A stretch of DNA of 64,000 nt, taken from positions 52,948 through 116,947 of the forward strand of contig JAAYFD010000025.1 in the NCBI GenBank assembly GCA_012728415.1. The letters run 5' to 3'. The position numbers were made by a program, and so were the translations under genes. Positions 30,143 through 39,800 of the stretch are shown here, in pieces. The notes under the pieces were generated by a model. The model was not told the DNA's origin, did not search any database, and worked only from the letters and a program-made list of their open reading frames with translations. This DNA comes from Gammaproteobacteria bacterium (GTDB taxonomy: Bacteria > Pseudomonadota > Gammaproteobacteria > Pseudomonadales > Pseudomonadaceae). Position 1 is the first letter of the stretch. The number at the start of each line of letters is the position of its first letter.

Positions 30143-32067
30143 CAGGCCCCCTCCGCAATGAACGGAGCCGGTCGCAGGTGTTCATGCAGAATGCGGCGTA
30201 TTTCCAGAATGGCCTCCGGTGTTTCCTGCACACTATGCCATGAGTGAATTACTTTCTCTGAACGCGCACCCTTCAGGTGGGCACTCTGATAGGGGACTAC
30301 GCCATCACTGGATTGCTGTAACGGAATTTTCAGCTTGTCGTGACCGATAATCGAGTGATAAGGCAGCCCGTCTGCAATGGGCAGCTCGGCGCTGGCGCGG
30401 ATGAATGGATCGCGGCTGCTCAGGTTGTTGATGCTGTTGAAGCCGCGGGCTACTGGCGCGGTGTTGGCGGAAGAGGGGTCAACCATCAGTTGGGCGATTT
30501 CGGTCATGCGGGCCAGCATGGAAAAGGGCAGCTTGATCAGGTTGGCGGCCCAGCGGGCCAGCCGGTGCTCGGCGACCGGGGTGCCGCGATGCGGAGCGGC
30601 AATGAAAACAGCGCGGCGTACCTGTGGCATTGGCTTAAACCAGGCGTAGGGTTCCAGAGCCTTGCGTGCGCGGGTTTTGCGTTGGCCGTTCAGGTCATAA
30701 CGATCGACTACATCTTGCCAGAGCCGGTCGCCCGAGTCCGACACCATCAGGCGCGACAGCACACCGCCCATGCTGTGACCGATGAGCACCAGGTCTTCCG
30801 TGGCTGCATGATGGCTGTGCGGATCCAGAGTGTCGAGCGTTTCCTGCAGGGCTTGGCGAATCATGGTGTGGTTGACCGCAATCGGGGCGTTGGTCGGATA
30901 ATACACCTGCCAGATCTGGTAGTTTTGCCGCAATGTTTCATCGCCCAGGATTTCGTTGGCCACGTTGATCCAGGCTTCAGGGCTGCTGGCCAGCCCGTGC
31001 AGCAGGACGATTACGCGCCGGCGCGGATCATAGGGCTGCATCAGGTAGACGTGGGGCTGCTCGAGGATTTCTCCCCGGCCGATCAGTGTCAGCAGCGATT
31101 GGTTGGCAAAGCCGGAGCGGGCCAGCCACAGGCCGTAACCGGATGTAAAGTTGGCCGCCAGCGGTGCGTATTGGCCGGCCAGGGTGATGTGGTCGAGCCG
31201 GTAGGGGTCAAACCCCATCAGCTCGGCATTGTGGGTATCCAGCACTTCGTCCAGGCTGTCGCCGGGAAAGCGCAGAACCACGGTCAGGGCGGGAAAGGGT
31301 GTTTCGCTGAATGCGTGGCTGCTGCTTTGGCTGGTAACAACTTTTTTTGCCATGACTGCGACCAGTTCGGCCCCGATACCGTCGCGGCGATATTGATTGC
31401 GCAACCCTTTGAATGTCAGTGAGGCAGCGGGTATCAGCTGCTGGGGCAACTGTTGTTCGCGGGACAAACGCAAGTTTTTAAGCTTGCCACTGATGTGCCA
31501 GCTGCCGCTATGAACACTGAAGTTTCCGGAGTGGTCGAGCGTGTCACGCAGATCTTGCTGCTGCTCGTCAAACAGTCGGGTTACCGCCTGCTGTACCGAG
31601 TAGTTATAGTAGTCACGAACCTGGGTCTGGCGATCTTCCAGTGCCCGTTCGCTGGCAGTGCGCTCGGAAAAAAACAGGTAGGCATAGGCATGACGGGCGG
31701 ATTGCAGGTAGGCATGCAAAACCTGCCGTGTACCATCTGTGGCCGCCCTGGCATCCAGTGCTTGTTGCAGCCAGAGCTCAGCCAGAGTAGCAGTGCGTTG
31801 CTCGGCATCCAGCCCACTGCTGTTGACCAGCGGTTCGTGGCACAAGCGGATCTGTTTGCGGCAGGCGTCTGCATCCAGCCCGAGCACTTGCAGTGCGGCA
31901 TGACTGGATGGACTCAGCTTGCCGGTGGTCAGAATGTCGCCACGACGCTGAGAGGTATAGTCGGTGGTGCTGACGCTGACAGTTTTGACACCTGCACAGC
32001 CGGACAGGACCAGAAGTAGTAAAAGCGGCAAAGAGCGAAGAAGTCGGCAAAACAGGAAAAAAAACAT
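30142..32067 (-). CDS. Lipoprotein alpha/beta-hydrolase (esterase/lipase)
   Basis: A protein of about 641 aa. The start MFFFLFCRLLRSLP at 32067 gives a lipoprotein signal with lipobox LSGC, so it is probably outer-membrane or periplasmic. The C-terminal half is an alpha/beta hydrolase with LLHGLASSPEAW and the nucleophile elbow GHSMGG. A more upstream Met at 32121 is possible, and the frame continues to 32400, across the divergent sirtuin promoter, which is unlikely to be translated. The N-terminal 250 residues have no domain I recognise. It overlaps the DUF4105 gene by four bases. Confidence 0.82.
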   Translation of the reverse strand: MFFFLFCRLLRSLPLLLLLVLSGCAGVKTVSVSTTDYTSQRRGDILTTGKLSPSSHAALQVLGLDADACRKQIRLCHEPLVNSSGLDAEQRTATLAELWLQQALDARAATDGTRQVLHAYLQSARHAYAYLFFSERTASERALEDRQTQVRDYYNYSVQQAVTRLFDEQQQDLRDTLDHSGNFSVHSGSWHISGKLKNLRLSREQQLPQQLIPAASLTFKGLRNQYRRDGIGAELVAVMAKKVVTSQSSSHAFSETPFPALTVVLRFPGDSLDEVLDTHNAELMGFDPYRLDHITLAGQYAPLAANFTSGYGLWLARSGFANQSLLTLIGRGEILEQPHVYLMQPYDPRRRVIVLLHGLASSPEAWINVANEILGDETLRQNYQIWQVYYPTNAPIAVNHTMIRQALQETLDTLDPHSHHAATEDLVLIGHSMGGVLSRLMVSDSGDRLWQDVVDRYDLNGQRKTRARKALEPYAWFKPMPQVRRAVFIAAPHRGTPVAEHRLARWAANLIKLPFSMLARMTEIAQLMVDPSSANTAPVARGFNSINNLSSRDPFIRASAELPIADGLPYHSIIGHDKLKIPLQQSSDGVVPYQSAHLKGARSEKVIHSWHSVQETPEAILEIRRILHEHLRPAPFIAEGA

Positions 32068-32242
32068 AAAAAGTGTGCTAAAACAGGTGCCAGATGCAGA
32101 AGAAGGCGCAAAGAGTGCCATTTTGCAGGGTAGCGGGCCGAAAGGCCAGAGCTGTATGTAGAGCAGCTCGGGGTTGTTGTCGGCAACTGGTTCCGGGTGA
32201 CGGTTGCCAGTATTGCCGGACAGTTGATAAGGAGAAAAACGA

Positions 32243-32992
32243 ATGACTGATATTCCTGCTGCTGCAAGACAGGCCGTACTCCAGGCGCGACATCTGGTGG
32301 TGTTTACGGGGGCTGGAGTGTCGGCGGAAAGCGGCGTACACACCTTCCGTGACGCCCTGACCGGGCTCTGGGCACGCTTTGATCCCATGCAGCTGGCCAC
32401 GCCTGAAGCTTTTCGGCGGGATCCCGCACTGGTCTGGGGCTGGTATGAGTGGCGTCGCCAGTTGCTGCTGGGGGTCGAGCCGAATCCGGCCCACAGGGTG
32501 ATTGCCGCACTGGAGCAGCGGTTGCCCAGGGTGACTCTGATTACTCAGAATGTTGATGACCTGCATGAGCGGGCCGGCAGCCGGAAAGTGCTCCATTTGC
32601 ATGGCAGCATCTTTACACCACGCTGCTTCGACTGTGAGCGTCCATACAAATTTGAAGGGGCGCCAGCCATGGCTGCGGAACAGCCACTGGAGCCTCCGCG
32701 CTGCAGTTCGTGTAATGGCCGGGTGCGACCGGGTGTTGTCTGGTTTGGTGAGGCGTTGCCGGAGGGCGCGCTGACAGCGGCGTTTTCTGCCGCAGAAGAC
32801 TGTGATTGCCTGCTGTCGATAGGCACTTCGGGCCTGGTACAGCCGGCGGCACAAATACCCGAGGTCGCTGCCCAGGCCGGAGCCACTGTAATTCATGTCA
32901 ATCCGGAGGCCGTGGCGGTACACTCTGCCAATCAATATAGCCTGCAAGGTCCGGCTGGCCGGATTTTGCCACTGTTGCTCGCTGATGATTAA
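32243..32992 (+). CDS. cobB: NAD-dependent protein deacylase (sirtuin)
   Basis: A 249-aa Sir2-family deacylase that removes acetyl or succinyl groups from lysines using NAD+. It shows GAGVSAESG, TQNVDDLHERAG, the catalytic His in HLHGS, a four-Cys zinc site (CFDC, CSSC) and the Tyr-x-x-Arg pair in WYEWRR that marks class III desuccinylases. HTFRD replaces the commoner PTFRD. A good AAGGAG precedes the start. The iron-alcohol dehydrogenase begins nine bases downstream. Confidence 0.95.
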   Translation: MTDIPAAARQAVLQARHLVVFTGAGVSAESGVHTFRDALTGLWARFDPMQLATPEAFRRDPALVWGWYEWRRQLLLGVEPNPAHRVIAALEQRLPRVTLITQNVDDLHERAGSRKVLHLHGSIFTPRCFDCERPYKFEGAPAMAAEQPLEPPRCSSCNGRVRPGVVWFGEALPEGALTAAFSAAEDCDCLLSIGTSGLVQPAAQIPEVAAQAGATVIHVNPEAVAVHSANQYSLQGPAGRILPLLLADD

Positions 32993-33001
32993 AGGTATTA
33001 C

Positions 33002-34159
33002 ATGCTCAGTCTTGAATTTTATAACCCGACACGCATCATTCTTGGCAAGGGGCGGATTGCCGAACTGGACCAGCACATAGGCACGGATGCCCGTGTGCTG
33101 GTGCTATATGGCGGTGGCAGCGTCGAGCGTAATGGCACGCTGGATGAGGTGCGCCAGGCACTGGGTGCACGTCATGTGCAGTACTTTTCAGGTATCGAGC
33201 CCAACCCGGCCTATGAAACGCTGATGCAGGCGGTGGAGCTGGTTCGTCGTGAACAGCTGGACTACCTGCTGGCTGTGGGTGGCGGTTCGGTGATTGATGG
33301 CACAAAATTCGTGGCTGCTGCCGTCAATTTCACTGGCGACCCCTGGGAGATCCTGCTCAATGGTGGCGAGAATGTCACCGCGGCCTTGCCGCTGGCTTCG
33401 GTACTGACCCTGCCCGCAACCGGCTCGGAAATGAACAATGGTGCAGTCATTACCCGTCTGGCCGACAAGGCCAAGCTGCCCATGCACAGCGACTTGGTGT
33501 TTCCGCAATTCTCTGTTTTGGATCCGACCAAGACTTTCAGCTTGCCTGCCCGCCAGGTCGGTAACGGCGTGGTGGACTCTTTTGTGCATGTCATTGAGCA
33601 GTACTTGACAGTAGCGGGCAACAATCCGGTACAGGACCGTTTTGCCGAGGGCTTGCTGCAGACACTGGTAGAAATTGGTGAGCAGGCGGTGCAAGAAACC
33701 GAAAACGAAGAGGTGCGCGCCAATCTGATGTGGGTGGCCTGTCTTGCTCTGAATGGCCTGATTGGTGCAGGCGTGCCGCAAGACTGGTCAACTCACTTGC
33801 TGGGTCACGAGTTGACGGCCTTGTACGGCCTGGATCATGCCCAGACACTGGCGGTCATACTGCCGGCCATGTTGCAGGTACGACGCGAGGCCAAGCAGGC
33901 CAAGCTGCTGCAATATGCAGCGCGGGTTTGGCAGCTGGAGAGCGGTACTGAGGAAGAGCGTATTAACGAAGCGATTGAGCGGACGCGAGCATTCTTTGAA
34001 GCGGTCGGTGTTGCCACCCGGTTGTCCGGTTATGGGCTTGATGCCGGCTGTATCGAGCCGGTATTGCAGCAGATGGAAGCGCACGGCATGACTGCGCTGG
34101 GTGAGCACGGAGACATTACGCTGGAGACTTGTCGCAAGGTGCTGGAGTTGGCGCTTTAA
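33002..34159 (+). CDS. Iron-containing alcohol dehydrogenase (YqhD-like)
   Basis: A 385-aa group III alcohol/aldehyde dehydrogenase, probably NADPH-dependent. The nucleotide loop is YGGGSVERNG, VGGGSVIDGTKF is the second conserved block, and metal-binding histidines lie in HELTALYGLDHAQTLA. The closest pattern is YqhD, which reduces reactive aldehydes. It follows the sirtuin gene by nine bases and is probably cotranscribed. Confidence 0.93.
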   Translation: MLSLEFYNPTRIILGKGRIAELDQHIGTDARVLVLYGGGSVERNGTLDEVRQALGARHVQYFSGIEPNPAYETLMQAVELVRREQLDYLLAVGGGSVIDGTKFVAAAVNFTGDPWEILLNGGENVTAALPLASVLTLPATGSEMNNGAVITRLADKAKLPMHSDLVFPQFSVLDPTKTFSLPARQVGNGVVDSFVHVIEQYLTVAGNNPVQDRFAEGLLQTLVEIGEQAVQETENEEVRANLMWVACLALNGLIGAGVPQDWSTHLLGHELTALYGLDHAQTLAVILPAMLQVRREAKQAKLLQYAARVWQLESGTEEERINEAIERTRAFFEAVGVATRLSGYGLDAGCIEPVLQQMEAHGMTALGEHGDITLETCRKVLELAL

Positions 34160-34478
34160 TGCGCACGTCCTGCGTGACTTCATCCTTGTGGTGCTGTATC
34201 TGGTCACAAGCCTGTCAGGTTTCAGGTGAGTGCATGAAGTTATCGGGTTGCTTATGGGTTGCCCTTTGGACATGGGTAGCCTAGTATTCGCCCGCCGCAT
34301 ATGCGGTGTTTTGAGATATTAAGGCCATATGGAAAGTTCTTGTTTATGTCCATCGCGGACAACTTTGCATAATTTGAATCCTTCTTGCCGGCAGGTGCTG
34401 CCCGCCCTCTGATTGCGTGTTCCGGACTGGTTCCGGAGCCGGACTCCGGGTGGTCAGGCCAAGCCACCGGAGACCGAT
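34160..34478. other. Intergenic leader region upstream of mgtE
   Basis: A 319-bp gap without a convincing gene. Its last 80 bases carry several CCGG/TCCGG-containing segments (near 34422-34470) that can pair with each other and the GGTGG/CCACC blocks just before the mgtE start. This may be a structured leader, but I do not recognise a named riboswitch. Confidence 0.45.
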
Positions 34479-35834
34479 ATGAGCATTACCCACGAAGATA
34501 TTGCACTCGTCCTGAGTGACGCCTTACAAAACGAACAGCTTGACGAAGCCCTGGCGACCCTGAAAGGGCTGCGCCCTGTTGACATCGCCGATGCATTGGA
34601 ACTGGTTGAGCCTGAGCTGGCCTGGGGCCTGCTGACACGGCTGCCAGACCGTGCCGAAGTCTATGCCTATTTTGGGCCGGATGAACAGGTGCGGCTGGCA
34701 CAGGAGTTTCCGGCGGAAGTGCTGGCCCAGCTGGTTAGTGAAATGCCGTCGGACGAACGAACCGACCTGTTTAAACGCCTTGCTCCGGAGCAGCAAGGTA
34801 GGCTGTTGCCAGCCCTGGCCAAGGTTGAGCGTGAGGATATTCGCAAGCTCGCCTCTTATCAGGAAGGAACCGCCGGCGCCCTGATGACGTCCGACTACGC
34901 CATGCTGCGGGCCGACATGAACGTCGGTCAGGCGCTGCATGCCCTGCGGCTGGAAGCTCCGGATGCGGAAACCATCTACCACTCTTATGTGGTCGGCGAA
35001 GAGCGCAAGCTGCTGGGTGTGGTGTCGCTGCGTGATCTGATTCTGGCAGACCCCTCCACCAAAATCAGCGATCTGATGACAGAAGAGGTAATCAGCGGCG
35101 AAGTCAGCGAAGACCAGGAGGACATTGCCCGCCGCATTACCCGCTATGACTTGTTGGCGCTGCCCATCACCGATGGGCATGGCTGTCTGGTTGGTATCGT
35201 CACCCATGATGATGCCATGGACGTGGTTAGCGAAGAAGCCACCGACGACTTTCACAAGTCGGCAGGTGTCACCACCTCTGTTGGCAACCTGAAAGATGCC
35301 GCCATCGGTCTGCTGTACCGCAAACGGGTGTTCTGGCTGGTGCTGCTGGTGTTTGGCAACCTGTTTTCCGGTGCCGGCATCGCCCACTTCGAGGACATCA
35401 TTGCTGCCAACCTGGTGCTGGTGTTCTTCTTGCCGTTGCTGGTGGACAGTGGCGGTAACGCTGGCTCTCAGTCGGCTACCCTGATGGTGCGGGCCATGGC
35501 CACTGGCGAGGTGGTGATTAAGGACTGGTTGAAGTTGCTGGGCCGCGAAGCCACGGTTGCATTGTTGCTGGGTTGCACCATGGCGGTCGCCGTGGCTTTG
35601 CTCGGCTTTATTCGCGGTGATTCCATGGTGGCACTGGTGCTGGCGCTGAGCATGGTGACCATTGTCATGGTCGGTTGCGTCATCGGTATGAGCCTTCCGT
35701 TTATTCTCAGCAAGTTTAATCTGGACCCGGCCAGCGCCAGTGCGCCGCTGATTACTTCGGTGTGTGATGCCGCCGGTGTTGTCATCTATCTGTACATTGC
35801 CGCTCAGTTATTGGACGAAGTCTCCATCGTCTAG
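34479..35834 (+). CDS. mgtE: Magnesium transporter MgtE
   Basis: A 451-aa Mg2+ channel. The superhelical N domain (about 1-130), tandem CBS domains (about 135-255; LMTEEV, GIVTHDD) and five transmembrane helices (about 280-450) with the pore signature around SGGNAGSQSATLMVRA are all present. The N and CBS domains close the channel when cytosolic Mg2+ is high. The start MSITHEDIALVLSD at 34479 has GGAG upstream. An mgtC-type pseudogene follows. Confidence 0.95.
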   Translation: MSITHEDIALVLSDALQNEQLDEALATLKGLRPVDIADALELVEPELAWGLLTRLPDRAEVYAYFGPDEQVRLAQEFPAEVLAQLVSEMPSDERTDLFKRLAPEQQGRLLPALAKVEREDIRKLASYQEGTAGALMTSDYAMLRADMNVGQALHALRLEAPDAETIYHSYVVGEERKLLGVVSLRDLILADPSTKISDLMTEEVISGEVSEDQEDIARRITRYDLLALPITDGHGCLVGIVTHDDAMDVVSEEATDDFHKSAGVTTSVGNLKDAAIGLLYRKRVFWLVLLVFGNLFSGAGIAHFEDIIAANLVLVFFLPLLVDSGGNAGSQSATLMVRAMATGEVVIKDWLKLLGREATVALLLGCTMAVAVALLGFIRGDSMVALVLALSMVTIVMVGCVIGMSLPFILSKFNLDPASASAPLITSVCDAAGVVIYLYIAAQLLDEVSIV

Positions 35835-35839
35835 CTGGC

Positions 35840-35877
35840 CTGTTGGCGTGACGGCCTTGCAAGCCGCTCGCCAACAG
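35840..35877. terminator. Hairpin downstream of mgtE
   Basis: CTGTTGGCG and CGCCAACAG form a perfect 9-bp outer stem with an inner CGGC/GCCG stem, five bases after the mgtE stop. It lacks a T-run, so it may work with Rho or as a transcript-end stabiliser. Confidence 0.55.
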
Positions 35878-36131
35878 TTCAGATGTTCCTTTATTGACTG
35901 ATATGGCTCTGGCGGCCAGATAGCGCATACTGCAAGTTTTTTGCCCCGGACCCCGGTTCAGGCCCCTGCCTTCTGCATACAAGCATCTGCTGCAGGAAGG
36001 GAGGGGGTGAGGGGTTCCCGTATGAGCTATCAGGTTGTTGCCGGAGCAATGACCATGCCTGACAGACAGCGCCAAACGGCCTGTTACCGTCCGCCGTTTG
36101 CCGCTGGTTTTACGCATGGAGGGTATACAAC

Positions 36132-36837
36132 ATGGTTTGGGAAATTGTTCTGTTGCGCGTGGCTGCGGCCATGCTATTGGGGGCTGTCGTTGGTGCCGAG
36201 CGGCAATTGCGACAGCGTATGGCAGGTTTGCGTACCAATGCCCTGGTTGCTTCTGGCGCCAGTCTGTTTGTTCTGGTGGCCTCCTTTACCGGGATGACCT
36301 GAGCAGTGCTGGCCGGATATCTGGCCAGGTAGTTTCCGGTATCGGCTTTCTTGGCGCAGGCGTCATCATGCGCGAGGGCATGAATTGCGTGGCCTGAACA
36401 CTGCTGCCACACTGTGGTGCTCTGCAGCCATTGGCGTGCTTTGCGGGCTGGGCCTGCTGGCAGAGGCACTGGTGGGGACCTTGGTGGTACTCTGTGCCAA
36501 TGTATTATTGCGTGAGGCGGCACAGCGTATGAACCGGCTCAATTTTGATACCGGTGAAATCCTTCAGGAGTACACCATTGCCATTGTTTGTGAGGGCACG
36601 GATGAGGTGCATGTGCGTACGCTCCTGCTGCACGCGCTGGGCAGCCTGGACATAAGCCTGAGATCTTTGCAAAGTCACGACACGGGCGAAGGCCGTTCGC
36701 TGGAAGTTGTGGCTGAGGTCTTGCTGAAACGGGGCGGGCATGCGGAGCTGGAACAGGTGGTTAGCCGGATCAGCCTTGAGCAAAGTGTATCCTCTGTGCG
36801 CTGGACATTGCTGAAAGAGCATGAAGACGCTGCCTGA
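36132..36837 (+). pseudogene. mgtC: MgtC/SapB-family membrane protein, broken by two frameshifts
   Basis: Three frames together give a full MgtC-like protein. From ATG at 36132, MVWEIVLLRVAA to FVLVASFTGM ends at a TGA (about 36299). The +1-shifted frame continues DLSSAGRISGQVVSG and GIGFLGAGVIMREGMN, then stops near 36396. A third frame carries RGLNTAATLWCSAA to the normal end at 36837. Each break is explained by one missing base. The C-terminal ACT-like tail is intact. Two close lesions of the same sign suggest either a true pseudogene or uncorrected sequencing indels. Confidence 0.82.
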
Positions 36838-36880
36838 GGCTCCACCCCCTCCTTTAACAGGAAGGGGGCGAAGGCACGGG

Positions 36881-39800
36881 TCAGTCAATATTCACCACTG
36901 TAATCTCCCCTCGATGTTGTGCGTGCCAGTCGGGCCGGTACATGGATTGCACCTGTACCGGCGGCAGCAGGTATTTGCCCGGGGTTACTGCGCGGACCAG
37001 ATACAGCAATGTAGTGGTGCCCCATGGGCTGACCTCGACTGCGGCAACATAACGGTCGTCAAGGAATGACTGGGTGGCGATTGCAGCTTTCGCCATTGCT
37101 TTTTGCCAGGCTGAAAAACTGGCCACTTCGTCCAGTAACACACTGCTTTGGCCCAGGCTCTGGTTTTCCAGTTCGAAACCTGCTGGCAGCAAGTCGACGA
37201 CGAGTGCATCCCGCACGGCTTCACTGGCGCTCAACTGCAGCCGTACCAGCACCAGGTCGCCGCTGGCCAGCTGGTCCAGCTCTGCTGGATTGCCATCCAG
37301 GCTGAAATAGCTGCGCTCTATTTTCAGCACATTGTCCGGTTGCGGGCTGTAATGCTCGGGGCTTCCCCGGGCAGTGAGCACCTGATAGAGCGCACGATCA
37401 GACGTGTTGGTGACGGTCAGCGGCTGGCGCAAGTCTGCACGTCCAAGGTTTCGGGCGGGCTGTTCCGGCGACAGCCGCAGCTCACGGCCGGCCGTCTGCA
37501 GACTGGCCTGCCAGGGGTCGTTAGCGCTGCCCAGGCCGGCACTGTACAGCGCCATGAAGGCGGCGGCGTTTTCCTGGGTGGACAGCCAGCGTTTGCCGTG
37601 AATGGCGTCTATCAGTTGCTCCAGTCGTGGGCCGAGCTGGTCATCCGGTAACAGGGCGTGGCTGTGCAGGGCGTGGATTTGCCAGGCCAGATCGCTCAGT
37701 GGGCTGCCGTAATCCTGTACCCACAGGTGGCGATCACGCTCGAACAGGCCTGCTTTTTGCAGTAATTGCTGGCTGCGCGGGCTGTCTCCGGAAAGGTTCA
37801 ACGCAACAGCCAGATGCACCAGGGCCAGCGGGGTTTTTGCATCACCAGCCCGGTTATACAGGGTGCGCAGGGCGCTCAGTGGCACCGGCTGGTGCTGTGA
37901 CAACACATAAGCGGCATAGCTCTGGGTGGCCAAACGGCTGTGGGCGATGTCATCGGTGTACGGGTAGTTGACCAGATAGCCTTCACGCACATAACGCAGC
38001 AAGCGTTCGCGGGATTTGTCCAGGCGTGCAGCAGATACATTCAGTCCTTGCCGGCTGGCCTGTTGCAGGAAGTCTGTGGCCAGCACGGTGTTCCAGGGGA
38101 TTTCGTCGCCGTTGGCATCCCACATGGCAAAGGAGCCGTCCGGGCGCTGCATGCTGAGCAGGTGTTCAATGCCGGCCTGCAACAGTTGACGGCGCTGTTC
38201 AGTACTGACCGGCTTGTCGAGCAATTCTGACAGCCGCCCGGCTGGCAGGTGCAGTAGCGGTAACAGGCGGCTGGCGGTCTGCTCGGAGCAACCATAGGGA
38301 TATTCGTACAGCGAGCGCACCAGGGTGGCCAGACTGGTCATGGGCTGTGTTGACAGGGTCAGGCGGGCGCGGGTACTGCCCGGCAGCCAGCCATCCAGCC
38401 AATTATCGGCACTGCTCCAGTGCTCACCTGGCTGCAGCAGACGGGTGATGCGGCGCGACTGATCCGGCCATGGGGAACGTACATCCAGCTGCCATTGCCT
38501 CTGCAGGGCGGGCAGGGTTTCGTCTGGCAGTTGCAGGCCATCGACCCTGAGGGCCAGTTCGCTGGTGCCGGTGGCGATTGCCCGTACCGGTAGCGGCAGG
38601 CGCTGGCGCTGGCCGGCGGCCAGAGTAAGGGTAGCGGGCAGGATGCCGGGCAACTCCAGCTGGTCGCCAGTGCTTAGCTGCAACTGCAGGTTTTGCGGCT
38701 GTTCAGTCAGGTTATGCAGTTCCAGCATTAACTGGCTGTCGTCACCCCGGGTCAGGAAGCGCGGCATGGCGAGCTCAGCCACCAGCGGTGCGGCCACGGT
38801 CATCCGTTGTTCGCTGCTGGCGAAACGGTCGTCATCCCAGGCCTGGGCCATCAGCCGCAACTGGCCGTTGAATTCCGGTAGCGGCAGACGGGCCTCGGCA
38901 TAGCCATTGGCATCCACGCGCAGTACATCGCTTTGCCAGGCAACGATTTGCACATGGCTTTGCGGCCGGTCACCTCCCTGTTCCAGTGCAGCATCGCCGC
39001 CGAAGCGCAAGCGGGCCAGCCCGGCTTTGCCTGCGTCGATCAGTTGCCCATAAACATCCAGCTGGTCAATGGCGTAAGCCTTGCGACCAAAGAAGCTGTC
39101 CAGCGGGTCCGGCGTCTTGAAGCCGGTAATGTTGAGTACGCCGACGTCCACTGCCGACAGCAATACGCGGCTGCTGGCCGGGACCTTGCCATCGGCATCA
39201 CGAACCTTGATGCGCACCGGCTGGTCCTGACCAGGCCGGGTGCTGTCCGGGGCTTCCAGTTCCAGCTGCAGTGCATGGCTGCTGCGGTCCAGCGGCAGAT
39301 GCAGCACGCCTACGGCACGTTTTGCCGTCTGTTCAACGCTGTGCACGCCGGGACGAACCACCAGTGCGGTGACATAGAGGTCGTGACGTGTCCAGTTTTT
39401 GTCGACGGGGACGCGCACGTCCAGCCCGTCGGCCGGCACATCGATGTTTTGCCACCAGAGCGGGCCGTCGGCCGACTCCACCAGCACATAGCCGGAACCG
39501 GCATGGGGTGCCTCGATGCGTACCTTGGCGGTTTCACCGTTGCGGTAGGCGGCACGGTCCAGCTTCAGGCGAACTTGATCGGGCCGCACTCCGCCATCCC
39601 CGCTGCTGTCTTGCCAGCGATAGCCGGCCCAGAAACGTTCGCTGCTGACCAGTCCGGTCTGTGGATTTTCTACTTCAATGCGGTAGGAGCCCCACTGTAC
39701 GGGGAACTCGACGTGTGCCGGCACCTTGCCGTCCAGACTGATTTGTCGCTGTTGCTGGATCAGGCTCTTTTCGCTGTAACGGGAGCGCCAGCCGGTGTCG

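Noticed and set aside
32068-32400. Upstream extension of the lipoprotein esterase gene
   Set aside because: It would run antisense into the sirtuin gene and its promoter and would remove the lipoprotein signal from the N-terminus.
36290-36400. Programmed frameshifting in mgtC
   Set aside because: No slippery heptamer or pseudoknot is visible at either break, and two shifts in one gene would be required.
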